A DNA stretch of 7,004 nt from Clostridiaceae bacterium (GCA_012522035.1 JAAYLF010000204.1:1-7004); one strand, 5' to 3'; shown: positions 1-7,004, counted from the stretch's first letter. Notes: generated by a model not told the origin, from the sequence alone. Translations and numbers: made by a program.

Positions 1-22
1 GGGCAAAATGAGTCAAAAAGCT

Positions 23-246
23 TTGCATTTACTTCTTCGTAAAAATTAAGAAATTATGCAAGGCTAGTTTGTCATGCCCAAAAACATCCTCAAACTGGAC
101 CTTTCATTTTAAATTATAGATTAAACCAGCAAAAAACGCAACGATTTCTCTGTTTGGGGCAGAAAAATCGTTGCATTTACTTCTTCTCATTTGCATTTAC
201 TTTTGCAAATTGCATTTACTTCTTCAGTTTTGCATTTACTTTTTCA
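23..246. repeat. Five 17-bp direct repeats, four phased at about 20 bp
   Basis: Copies are at 23-39, 171-187, 191-207, 210-226 and 230-246. The core GCATTTAC is invariant (25-32, 173-180, 193-200, 212-219, 232-239). The tail varies: CTTCTTC in three copies, ATTTACTTTTGCA in the copy at 191, CTTTTTCA in the copy at 230. All copies face the same way. The gaps between the clustered copies are only 2-4 nt, so a protein binding each copy would sit on the same face of the DNA. The isolated copy at 23 lies 148 bp from the next. Confidence 0.9.
131..174 (-). terminator. Rho-independent terminator for the minus-strand operon
   Basis: Positions 138-147 and 165-174 form a perfect 10-bp stem (GCAACGATTT / AAATCGTTGC). 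After one mismatch it continues for four more pairs (149-152 with 160-163), around a 7-nt loop at 153-159. Read on the minus strand, the stem is followed directly by G and six T (137-131), the standard intrinsic terminator layout. On the plus strand no T-run follows, so it should act on minus-strand transcripts only. It lies about 90 nt beyond the last in-frame stop of the glycosidase-like locus and is the only terminator I see in the window. Its outer stem overlaps the repeat copy at 171, so it appears to belong to the mobile-element end rather than to the host operon. Confidence 0.7.
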
Positions 247-260
247 ATTAACCTATTGAT

Positions 261-512
261 TTATCCCAGCAGCTCTCTTGACAATATGTCATAAGTAATG
301 CCACCTTTGTGAGCTTTTGAGTTGAACTGTCCAAAATATTTTCTTGCAACTGATTCTCTTTGAACAGTGCAGCTCATGTCATCAATGTCAATTTTGCTCT
401 TGCTGTCTGCTTCGAATTCAACAACCAACCTTACATTATCAGTTAGCGACAGCTGATTAGAGAAAACGTATCGGAAGTTCTGCATATTATTGGCAAGTTC
501 AAATTCAACCAC
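261..512 (-). pseudogene. In-frame C-terminal remainder of the glycosidase-like gene, cut off by a TAA
   Basis: This open stretch of 83 codons begins at a GTG (512-510) and ends at TAA (263-261). It is in the same frame as the 943-residue protein upstream, separated only by TAA (521-519) and two sense codons (Asn, Ser). Read through, the sequence runs RIYATYDGEVL-stop-NSVVEFELANN, and later LVVEFEADSKSKIDIDDM. These alternating hydrophobic strands look like one continuous beta-sandwich (carbohydrate-binding-like) domain cut in the middle. No usable Shine-Dalgarno site precedes the GTG: the nearest GGAG is about 17 nt away. An independent small protein is therefore unlikely, though reinitiation after the stop cannot be excluded. 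I infer it is the lost C-terminus of the upstream gene. Confidence 0.7.
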
Positions 513-518
513 GGAATT

Positions 519-3350
519 TTACAACACTTCTCCATCATATGTCGCATATATCCTAACCTTGCCCTTACCTTTACCTGTATACTTTCCTTTAAACGTAAGT
601 TCTATTTGATCTCCATGATGAAGATTCTTTATGTCCTCGGATTTGAAGGAGCTTCTTGTGCTTCCCTTCATTCTTACCTTGCTTACATCAACATGAGAAT
701 GGAAAGGAACAAAGTATACACTGCCTTCCCAGCTGCCATCATCATATACAGACTTTAGTAGTCCATTTTGATCGTCTCCTGTACCAATTCTCACTACACT
801 GTAGGATTTTCCATCCTGGAATATGTGCTTTACATCCAAAGTGCCACCAGTATAACCAGGTCTTGGATTGTTCTCCCTCTGCAACTTGTATACGGCAAGC
901 ATTTCTTTGTCCTTTACAATAACGTAATCAGAAGAATCGCTTGGATACGGTACAAGCACATGGGTCATTCTGACACCATGATTGAAAAGATATTTAAGTT
1001 GATTATATGCTGCAATGTCACCGCGGGCAAGCGAACTGTATTCGCCTATTGTTATGTTCTTGTGCCCTGCGTTGTACGCATTTATTAGCCAGTTGTTCTT
1101 TTGCTCATACCAGGTACCATACCTGGTTCCACCAAAAGCGGTTCCACAGGACATGACCACATCAACAGGAGATAGTCTCGTGTTGGCTTCACCTAAGAAT
1201 CCAGCAACTGCATCTCCTTCCGGTATCTGATGAGCACTAATTGATTCCGGTGGAAAACCAGCAAGCAGTGCTTCCCTGTAGGCTTCCAGAATTCTTTTGT
1301 TTACTATAAATCGGTTGTACAAACTCCAGTATGAAAAGTAGTCGCTGCCTCCATATTTGTCCCATTTTCCCCTGTTCTCGTCCCTTGGCGGGTCTATTTC
1401 GTCTATGGAAGCAAAGTTTGTTCCGAATCTTTCATTTATCTTTTCAACACTACCATACAGACTCAAAAGATAACTTCTAAATCCCAGCACCATGTAATAG
1501 TTATAATCGCCGATTGAGCCTGCTACGTTTATTTCATGTTCATGCACAGGTGAAACCGCCACCAGTCTTTCTGGATTCGTTCTGAATTCCACTGACAGAT
1601 CCTGCAAAAAAGTTCTTAAAGGATATAGTCTCAATTTGCTCATTGGAAGAAGACCATCTGCATAACTTCCATTAAGAAATGCACTGTTAAGTTCATGATA
1701 GTTTGTAGTCAAATTGTCCTTGCCAAGGGCCATGTACTTTGGTAGCCCTGTCTTGTCGTCAATAATTTTAGACATGTTGGACGTTTGAGTAATCGAGTTC
1801 CATCTATGAGTAAAACATGGCTCCCACATGGTGTATGTGGTATGGTACTGCTCTATTTGATTACTGCTGATGCTTCTCCTCCACTCCGAGAAAGATGCAT
1901 TGTTTAATGCATCTTCCACACTATTAAGTTCAGCAAGTCTGCCCATAATTTGAGAAGACAAATCCGTCCTTATATGTGCAAAGATTCCACGGTCTACATA
2001 ACCATCGGGATTATCCTGTGCAAAGGTGGAGTAAAACCTATTTTCCCTCCATCCAACATTTATCTTTTCATTGGTGTTGTCTTTCACAAGGTAAACACTT
2101 GAAAAAATTTCTTCGTCTGCGGTAACAATGTACTCTCCTGGATTTTTGCCAGGATAGACTCCGTTAACTCCCTCCGGAAGGTTAAGGTCTAGTTTTGTCA
2201 ATTTCTGATTATCGAGATTTAATATGTACACCAGCCTGGATTCCTTGAAGAACACCAATAACTCTTTAGAATTCTGAGTCTTTTCCAAGCGAATCCTTTC
2301 ACCCTTTGGTAAGGAGCTGTCTTGCAAAGTAATATGTTTAACATATTTTGCACTATCTATGTCGATAATAGCTATTTTTACTGAATTATTTGGATACATG
2401 CTGGTTATGAGTAGTTGCTCGTTGTCGTTTCCAGTAAAATAACCCGTCTCTATTACATATGGAGCAGTCAAATTCGGGATAATCTCCATACACAAACTTC
2501 CAGATGTGTTAAAAATTCTTATCCTTCTTGCTGACAAAGGCCATGACTTGAAGGGAGCGGTGGCAATCAGCACATCTTCCTTGCTTTTTAGAGCTTTAAC
2601 CTGCACTCCACCCTTTACATAAGAATTGTAAGCCAGGAATTGTTGTGTGCAAGTCTGCATTTTGTTGAACACCCTAACGAGCGTTGAGTTGTCGTCATAC
2701 TCACCTTCTCCAACAACAAATTCAGGTCTTGAATCATCCCTGTTAATCTGATGCCAATATATTTCTGTCTGAATGCCTAGATTTAGACTTGGTTCAGAAT
2801 AGAATACTGCATTGTTTCTGCCATTAGATATGAGATAAGGCAGGTCAACAAACGCATTCTCAATATCCTCCTGTTCCTTTCCACTCAATCTTAAATACAA
2901 AGCTTCTGCGGTGTACAAGTTATCGAATAGAGAAATATCTTTCTCTCCCATGTCCACAATGCACATCCTGTTGTTATAGTTTAATACTTCATACCCCAAT
3001 TCCTCCAAGTCAACTCTGTCGCCTGAATAATCCTTATCAAGCAGCTGATTTATAAAAGCGGAATTGCAGAAAAACCTACCGTCTTCAAAGACCAGAAGGT
3101 TTTCAATATCAGAGTATGACAAGTTTTCACCATTGTAGTACACGTTTGAAGTGTCGACATTCATAACCAGGCAATTCTCGAACATCCTTGCAATGTTGTA
3201 TTCGGATCCGTATTTCGAAGTATCTATTCTTTTGTAGAGATCATAACGGATAATCCTTGGCTTTGTATAATGAGCCAAAACCGCATATACAACAGCAAAT
3301 GAAACGAGAATGCCCAGCCTTATAAATGACATGACCTTGTTGCGCTTCAT
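519..3350 (-). CDS. Membrane-anchored/secreted GH42-like glycosidase-type protein, C-terminally truncated by a nonsense codon
   Basis: This is a 943-residue protein, probably acting outside the membrane on a glycan; the substrate is unknown. Residues 1-11 are basic and 12-28 are hydrophobic, which fits a signal peptide or signal anchor. Residues about 250-425 are rich in short beta strands, suggesting a propeller- or sandwich-like module. Residues about 575-805 resemble a GH42-type TIM barrel: the segment 632-655 (YGSVEKINERFGTNF, then DEIDPPR) is typical of that clan. E606 (in HEHEIN; E604 is an alternative) and E770 (in ITIGEYSS) are about 165 residues apart, as expected for the acid/base and nucleophile pair. 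The start is ATG with AGGAGAG six nt upstream; that site overlaps the valS stop codon, so the gene should be translationally coupled to valS. TAA at 521-519 interrupts a C-terminal beta domain that continues in frame to 261, so the native length was probably about 1029 residues. Family assignment rests on motif recall only. Confidence 0.6.
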   Translation of the reverse strand: MKRNKVMSFIRLGILVSFAVVYAVLAHYTKPRIIRYDLYKRIDTSKYGSEYNIARMFENCLVMNVDTSNVYYNGENLSYSDIENLLVFEDGRFFCNSAFINQLLDKDYSGDRVDLEELGYEVLNYNNRMCIVDMGEKDISLFDNLYTAEALYLRLSGKEQEDIENAFVDLPYLISNGRNNAVFYSEPSLNLGIQTEIYWHQINRDDSRPEFVVGEGEYDDNSTLVRVFNKMQTCTQQFLAYNSYVKGGVQVKALKSKEDVLIATAPFKSWPLSARRIRIFNTSGSLCMEIIPNLTAPYVIETGYFTGNDNEQLLITSMYPNNSVKIAIIDIDSAKYVKHITLQDSSLPKGERIRLEKTQNSKELLVFFKESRLVYILNLDNQKLTKLDLNLPEGVNGVYPGKNPGEYIVTADEEIFSSVYLVKDNTNEKINVGWRENRFYSTFAQDNPDGYVDRGIFAHIRTDLSSQIMGRLAELNSVEDALNNASFSEWRRSISSNQIEQYHTTYTMWEPCFTHRWNSITQTSNMSKIIDDKTGLPKYMALGKDNLTTNYHELNSAFLNGSYADGLLPMSKLRLYPLRTFLQDLSVEFRTNPERLVAVSPVHEHEINVAGSIGDYNYYMVLGFRSYLLSLYGSVEKINERFGTNFASIDEIDPPRDENRGKWDKYGGSDYFSYWSLYNRFIVNKRILEAYREALLAGFPPESISAHQIPEGDAVAGFLGEANTRLSPVDVVMSCGTAFGGTRYGTWYEQKNNWLINAYNAGHKNITIGEYSSLARGDIAAYNQLKYLFNHGVRMTHVLVPYPSDSSDYVIVKDKEMLAVYKLQRENNPRPGYTGGTLDVKHIFQDGKSYSVVRIGTGDDQNGLLKSVYDDGSWEGSVYFVPFHSHVDVSKVRMKGSTRSSFKSEDIKNLHHGDQIELTFKGKYTGKGKGKVRIYATYDGEVL

Positions 3351-3356
3351 ACTCTA

Positions 3357-3363
3357 CTCTCCT
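3357..3363 (-). promoter_or_regulatory. Ribosome binding site overlapping the valS stop codon
   Basis: AGGAGAG on the minus strand lies six nt before the ATG at 3350. The valS stop TAG (3364-3362) shares its last two bases with this site. Only 11 nt separate the two genes and there is no terminator, so the downstream gene is probably cotranscribed and translationally coupled with valS. Confidence 0.75.
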
Positions 3364-5992
3364 ATTTTTTTAGTATTTTTATTCTCTCCAAGACATTGTT
3401 ATACATCTCGGTGTATTTCTCTTTCTTCTTCCTTTCTTCTTCAACAATGTTTTCAGGAGCTTTTTTCACAAAGTTCTCATTGGAAAGCTTTTTGTTAACC
3501 CTGTCAAGTTCATCCTTCAAATTCTCAAGTTCTTTCTCCAAACGCTCAATTTCCTTCTCAAAATCTATTAGTTCCTCAAGAGGTATGAAGATTTCAATAC
3601 CAGGAACCACTGCTGTTGCACTATTTTCAGGAACATCACTTCTGTCGCTTGTAGTCCTTATTCCATTTGCTGATGCAAGCCTGTTGAAAAGAGGCTCCGA
3701 ATCCTGCAAAAGCGCAAACTTGCTTTCATCAGTTACGAATATGATTCCTGCTTTTCTTGAAGGTGGAACATTCATCTCTGCTCTAATATTCCTTATGCTT
3801 CTGATTGCCTGTATAACAGTATTGACCTTCTCTTCCTCCTCTGCAAAAACATGACTCTCGTCAAACTCAGGCCATTTCGATATCATGATACTTTCACTGT
3901 CATGTATGAGGCTTTGATAGATCTCTTCAGTAATGAAGGGCATGAAAGGATGCAAAAGCTTCATGCACTTGACAAGAACCTCATTCAAAACATACTGGGC
4001 CTCAAGTCTCTTTTCGTTTTCCTTGTCAAACAGCCTGGGTTTAACTATCTCAATATACCTGTCGCAGTAAACATCCCAGATAAAATCATATACTTTTCCA
4101 AGGGCAATTCCAAGCTCATACTTATTGAGGTTTTCGGTAACCTCTTTTACAAGATTGTTGGAAGCGGAAAGAATCCACTTGTCATACACCGTGAACTTGT
4201 TTCTATCCACCTTGGAAAAATCCACATCCTCGTCAAAGTTAAGAAGAACAAACCTGGTTGCATTCCATATCTTGTTTGCAAAGTTTCTTGCTGCAATGGT
4301 CTTCTGAGGCAGATACCTTTGGTCGTTTCCTGGTGAGTTGCCAGAAATGAGAGTAAAACGCAAAGCATCTGTACCGTACTCATCAATAACCTCAAGAGGA
4401 TCAATACCATTGCCCAAGGATTTGGACATTTTGCGTCCCTGTTCGTCCCTGATAAGACCATGGATAAGAACATGCCTGAAAGGAACCTCGTTTGTCTGCT
4501 CCACTGCGCTGAAAATCATACGTGCAACCCAGAAGAATATGATGTCATATGCAGTTACCAAAACATCTGTCGGATAAAAATATTTTAAATCTTCTGTTTC
4601 CTCAGGCCAGCCCAAGGTTGAAAAAGGCCACAATGCAGAACTGAACCATGTATCCAATGTGTCCGGATCCTGCTCGAACTTGTCATGACCACATTTCGCA
4701 CACTTCTCAGGCATCTCTTTTGCAACTACAACCTCACCGCACTTCTGGCAGTAATATGCAGGTATTCTGTGTCCCCACCACAGCTGCCTTGAAATACACC
4801 AATCCTGAATGTTCTCCATCCAGTTAAAGTATATTTTTGCAAACCTCTCAGGTATGAACTTTGTCTTTCCATCCCTGACCACCTTTATGGCAGGCTCTGC
4901 AAGGGGCTTCATTTTTACAAACCACTGCTTCGAGATGACAGGTTCAACAACGGTTGCGCATCTCTGACATGTTCCCACATTGTGCTTGTGGTCCTCTATT
5001 TTCTCCAACAAACCAAGTTCTTTGAGATCCTCTACAATCTGCTTTCTTGCCTCATATCTATCCATGCCGGCATATTTGCCGCCATTTTCATTGATGAATC
5101 CTCTGTCATCCATTATTCTAATAAGAGGCAGATCGTGACGCATTCCTACCTCAAAGTCATTAGGATCGTGGGCAGGTGTAATCTTAACGGCTCCCGTACC
5201 GAACTCCGCATCAACATAATCGTCAGCGATAATTGGTATCTCTCTGTCCACAAGAGGCAGAACCAGCGTTTTGCCAATCAAATCCTTGTACCTTTCATCC
5301 TCAGGATTTACAGCAACAGCAGTATCTCCCAACATGGTTTCAGGACGGGTTGTTGCTATTGTTACATAACCATCCCCGTCTTTCAATGGATACTTTATAT
5401 GCCACAAATGGCCATCCTGCTCCTCATATTCAACTTCAATGTCGGATATGGATGTGTTGCATTTTGTGCACCAGTTGGTTATTCTCTCTCCCCTGTAAAT
5501 AAGGCCTTTGTTATAGAGTCTGATAAACACTTCCAGAACCGCATTGGAAAGTCCTTCGTCCATGGTAAACCTTTCCCTGTCCCAATCACAGGAGCATCCA
5601 AGCCTCTTAAGCTGATTAATAATCTTGCCTCCGTAGGTTTCTTTCCACTCCCAGGCATACTCAAGAAACTTTTCTCTACCAATCTTCTCCTTGGTAAGAC
5701 CTTCACTTGCAAGTTTCTCAACAATCTTTGCTTCGGTAGCAATGCTTGCATGGTCAGTTCCAGGAAGCCAGAGTGCGGAGTATCCCTGCATTCTCTTGAA
5801 ACGGATAATAATATCCTGGATCGTATTGTCAAGAGCATGTCCCATATGGAGCTGCCCCGTTATATTTGGTGGTGGTATTACTATTGTAAAAGGCTTTTTG
5901 TTTGAATCAATATGAGCTTTGAAATATCCTTTTTCAACCCATGTGTCATAAATTCTCTTTTCTATCTTTTGTGGTTCAAATGTCTTCTCCAA
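3362..5992 (-). CDS. valS: Valyl-tRNA synthetase
   Basis: This class Ia aminoacyl-tRNA synthetase is cytoplasmic. It charges tRNA-Val with valine using ATP and hydrolyses mischarged Thr-tRNA-Val. The 876 residues match the usual bacterial length. Visible landmarks are PPNITG at 41-46 and the HIGH signature as HMGH at 49-52. The CP1 editing domain spans about 190-345, with TTRPETMLGD at 214-223 and GTGAVKITPAHDPND at 265-279. GRKMSKSLGNG carries the KMSKS loop at 521-525. The anticodon-binding helical domain covers about 600-750, and a charged coiled-coil arm about 810-870 is characteristic of ValS. Cys pairs at 175/178, 342/345, 415/418 and 431/434 suggest bound zinc. The start is TTG (5992-5990), chosen because GGAGGG lies six nt upstream and the N-terminus aligns with the family. 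The leader from the predicted promoter is only about 25 nt, so there is no T-box here. All catalytic motifs are intact. Confidence 0.98.
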   Translation of the reverse strand: MEKTFEPQKIEKRIYDTWVEKGYFKAHIDSNKKPFTIVIPPPNITGQLHMGHALDNTIQDIIIRFKRMQGYSALWLPGTDHASIATEAKIVEKLASEGLTKEKIGREKFLEYAWEWKETYGGKIINQLKRLGCSCDWDRERFTMDEGLSNAVLEVFIRLYNKGLIYRGERITNWCTKCNTSISDIEVEYEEQDGHLWHIKYPLKDGDGYVTIATTRPETMLGDTAVAVNPEDERYKDLIGKTLVLPLVDREIPIIADDYVDAEFGTGAVKITPAHDPNDFEVGMRHDLPLIRIMDDRGFINENGGKYAGMDRYEARKQIVEDLKELGLLEKIEDHKHNVGTCQRCATVVEPVISKQWFVKMKPLAEPAIKVVRDGKTKFIPERFAKIYFNWMENIQDWCISRQLWWGHRIPAYYCQKCGEVVVAKEMPEKCAKCGHDKFEQDPDTLDTWFSSALWPFSTLGWPEETEDLKYFYPTDVLVTAYDIIFFWVARMIFSAVEQTNEVPFRHVLIHGLIRDEQGRKMSKSLGNGIDPLEVIDEYGTDALRFTLISGNSPGNDQRYLPQKTIAARNFANKIWNATRFVLLNFDEDVDFSKVDRNKFTVYDKWILSASNNLVKEVTENLNKYELGIALGKVYDFIWDVYCDRYIEIVKPRLFDKENEKRLEAQYVLNEVLVKCMKLLHPFMPFITEEIYQSLIHDSESIMISKWPEFDESHVFAEEEEKVNTVIQAIRSIRNIRAEMNVPPSRKAGIIFVTDESKFALLQDSEPLFNRLASANGIRTTSDRSDVPENSATAVVPGIEIFIPLEELIDFEKEIERLEKELENLKDELDRVNKKLSNENFVKKAPENIVEEERKKKEKYTEMYNNVLERIKILKK

Positions 5993-5998
5993 AATATT

Positions 5999-6004
5999 CC
6001 CTCC
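5999..6004 (-). promoter_or_regulatory. Strong ribosome binding site fixing a TTG start for valS
   Basis: GGAGGG on the minus strand is followed by six nt (AATATT) and then TTG (5992-5990), which starts MEKTFEPQ. No in-frame ATG or GTG lies nearby that would give a full N-terminal domain. The strong site probably compensates for the weak start codon. Confidence 0.8.
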
Positions 6005-6021
6005 AAAATCCAGTTTATTTT

Positions 6022-6050
6022 ATTTTAAATAAGTATTTGCCCAGTGTCAA
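6022..6050 (-). promoter_or_regulatory. Sigma-A type promoter for valS and the downstream gene
   Basis: On the minus strand a perfect -35 TTGACA (6050-6045) is followed by a 17-bp spacer and a -10 TAAAAT (6027-6022). Transcription would start near 6015, giving a leader of about 25 nt that contains only the valS ribosome binding site. The -35 box lies one base after the stop codon of the upstream ATPase gene. I see no terminator between that gene and valS, so readthrough from the transporter operon may add to valS expression. Confidence 0.65.
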
Positions 6051-6051
6051 C

Positions 6052-6642
6052 TTACATAAGAAGCAAATCCTCTTCCTGTTTGTCATGGGTGACCACAACA
6101 AGCATCTTCCCCTTGCATGCATCCTTGGTTACTTCAATAATCCTATCCTTTAGTTCCTTGTCAAGTCCCTTGAAAGGTTCATCCAGTATATACAAGTCTC
6201 CTCCAAAAGCAAACATCCTCGCAAGAGCGGCTCTTCGCTTCATGCCTCCACTTAGTTCCGCTGGATATTTTTCATAATCATTTGCAAGCCCAACCTTGTC
6301 AAGCCAGTATTTTGCCTTTTCTTCCTTGTCATCGCCATGCAAAACACAGGTTATGTTTGTCAAAATGTCAAACCAGGGCAGCAACCTGTCTTCTTGAAAA
6401 AGAAAGGCAATCCGCTTGTTCTGAAAACCAATTCTTTCACCTGAGTCCGGTGGTATTAGATTGGCCATTATTCTTAAGAGAGTGGTCTTGCCTACTCCGG
6501 AAGGACCGCTTATTACAAGTATTCCCTTTACAGGCATCTCCAAACTAATATTGTCAAGCACGACATTCCCATTGAACCTCTTGGTTATGTCCTTCAAAAC
6601 ATATGAGGCTTCAAACTTTTCCACATTGTATCTAAATATCAT
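6052..6642 (-). CDS. ABC transporter ATP-binding protein, nitrate/sulfonate/taurine (SsuB/TauB/ThiZ) type
   Basis: This is the cytoplasmic ATPase of an importer; it hydrolyses ATP to drive the adjacent permease. Its 196 residues contain Walker A GPSGVGKTT at 46-54, the Q-loop in FLFQEDRLLPW (Q83), signature LSGGM at 130-134, Walker B LYILDEP at 150-156, the D-loop GLD at 159-161 and the switch His at 186 (VVVTHD). The Q-loop context EDRLLPW is typical of the SsuB/TauB subfamily, whose substrates include sulfonates, taurine, nitrate, and pyrimidine or thiamin precursors; the actual substrate cannot be told from here. The ATG overlaps the permease stop as ATGA, and GGAGG lies nine nt upstream. 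The protein is short (about 250 is common): it ends ten residues after the switch His, without the usual final strand and C-terminal extension. All ATPase motifs are present, so it may still be functional. Confidence 0.93.
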   Translation of the reverse strand: MIFRYNVEKFEASYVLKDITKRFNGNVVLDNISLEMPVKGILVISGPSGVGKTTLLRIMANLIPPDSGERIGFQNKRIAFLFQEDRLLPWFDILTNITCVLHGDDKEEKAKYWLDKVGLANDYEKYPAELSGGMKRRAALARMFAFGGDLYILDEPFKGLDKELKDRIIEVTKDACKGKMLVVVTHDKQEEDLLLM

Positions 6643-7004
6643 ACTTCATATCCTCCATATTTCCTGCCAATCCGGTTCATGAGATAAATTAGAGTTTTCT
6701 CAAGAATGATGCTTATGAGAATGACAACTATGGTCCAGGCAAACATTTTAGGCATATCAAGATAAATCTTTGCATTGTAAAGTTCCTTGCCTATAGACAA
6801 ATCAGGTCTGCCAATAACCTCTGCTGCAACTCCTGCCTTCCATGCCATCCCAAGCCCCGCAGCAAACGCTGCCCTAAAAAAAGGAATTATGGTAGGAACA
6901 TATATGTATCGGAATCTGGCATATGGAGTAAAATTGTATATCCTTGACATCTCGACTAGATCCTTGTCCACATTTAGTATGCCTTCCCGTATGTTCGTCC
7001 ACAC
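6639..7004 (-). CDS. ABC transporter permease, SsuC/TauC/ThiX type (3' part only)
   Basis: This is the C-terminal 121 residues of an inner-membrane permease; the 5' end lies beyond the right edge, and the first codon in view (GTG) is internal. Residues about 14-44 hold the cytoplasmic EAA-type coupling loop (VEMSRIYNFTPYARFRYIYVP) that contacts the ATPase. It is followed by a hydrophobic stretch ending GVAAEVIG at about 46-66, a motif typical of the SsuC/TauC family, and a last membrane helix at about 87-109. The stop TGA overlaps the ATPase start, indicating coupled translation of the pair. A periplasmic-type substrate-binding lipoprotein would be expected upstream. The substrate is undetermined. 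Confidence 0.9.
   Translation of the reverse strand: MWTNIREGILNVDKDLVEMSRIYNFTPYARFRYIYVPTIIPFFRAAFAAGLGMAWKAGVAAEVIGRPDLSIGKELYNAKIYLDMPKMFAWTIVVILISIILEKTLIYLMNRIGRKYGGYEV
6652..6656 (-). promoter_or_regulatory. Ribosome binding site of the ATPase gene inside the permease 3' end
   Basis: GGAGG on the minus strand lies nine nt before the ATG at 6642, within the last codons of the permease (Tyr-Gly-Gly-Tyr-Glu-Val). It supports the ATGA-overlap start over any internal one. Confidence 0.7.

Larger units (their letters stand above)
1..246. mobile_element. Probable terminal region of an IS21-like (or Tn7/Mu-like) transposon
   Basis: No gene is visible here. Five copies of a 17-bp motif (consensus TTGCATTTACTTCTTCA) occur at 23-39, 171-187, 191-207, 210-226 and 230-246. 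The last four are spaced 19-20 bp apart, about two helical turns. The outermost copy ends in CA at 245-246, so the opposite strand starts TG, as is usual for DDE transposons. Known family trait: IS21 elements, and also Tn7 and Mu relatives, carry several internally repeated transposase-binding sites at each end, often one set apart from a cluster, as seen here. Inference: the element extends left of position 1 and its outer boundary is near 246. No transposase coding sequence is in the window, and I cannot see the other end or a target duplication. Alternatives are a cluster of regulator-binding sites or replication iterons. Confidence 0.45.

Noticed and set aside
92..115. Segment containing CTGGACC that recalls the repeat units of some other IS21-type ends
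   Set aside because: There is only a single copy in the window and the resemblance is from memory, too weak to use as support.
23..246. CRISPR array
   Set aside because: The repeats are 17 bp and the gaps between clustered copies are 2-4 nt, far too short for spacers. No cas genes are visible.
261..512. Independent 83-residue gene starting at GTG
   Set aside because: There is no ribosome binding site at a usable distance, it is in frame with the upstream gene, and the sequence across the stop reads as one domain.
4982..5905. 307-codon open frame on the plus strand
   Set aside because: It lies entirely antisense to valS, whose identity is certain. Its composition has no family resemblance, and it is explained by the codon use of the opposite strand.
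5993..6051. T-box or riboswitch ahead of valS
   Set aside because: Only 59 bp separate the genes, and they are filled by a promoter and a ribosome binding site. There is no room for a structured leader.

Overview
The window looks like a low-GC Firmicute chromosome, most probably a member of the Clostridia. The evidence is AT-rich codon use, purine-rich Shine-Dalgarno sites ahead of each start, a bacterial ValS with extra Cys pairs, and a large secreted glycosidase-like protein of the kind common in plant-fibre-degrading clostridia. The genus is inference only. All genes I accept lie on the minus strand, so transcription runs from the right edge towards position 1.

Right edge to 6052: the 3' end of an ABC-transporter permease (SsuC/TauC/ThiX-type) overlaps its ATPase gene by 4 bp (ATGA). 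This is the distal part of an import operon for a small organic molecule; the rest of it lies outside the window. Immediately after the ATPase stop codon there is a good sigma-A type promoter (TTGACA, 17 bp, TAAAAT). It gives a short leader and a TTG-initiated valS (valyl-tRNA synthetase, 5992-3362). The stop codon of valS is embedded in the ribosome binding site of the next gene.

That next gene (3350-519) encodes a membrane-anchored or secreted protein of 943 residues. It has an N-terminal hydrophobic segment, a beta-rich middle region and a GH42-like TIM-barrel region with two plausible catalytic glutamates. Its frame is stopped by a TAA at 521-519, inside what reads as a beta-sandwich domain, and stays open in the same frame down to 261. 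The intact ancestral protein would be about 1029 residues, so the locus appears to carry a nonsense mutation (or a sequence error).

Left end (1-260): there is no gene. It holds five copies of a 17-bp motif, TTGCATTTACTTCTTCA, four of them phased every 19-20 bp and ending in CA at 246. It also holds a hairpin plus T-run that can terminate minus-strand transcription. The arrangement resembles the multiple transposase-binding sites at the ends of IS21-like (or Tn7/Mu-like) transposons. I read it as one end of a mobile element inserted just downstream of the glycosidase-like gene, with the rest of the element left of the window.
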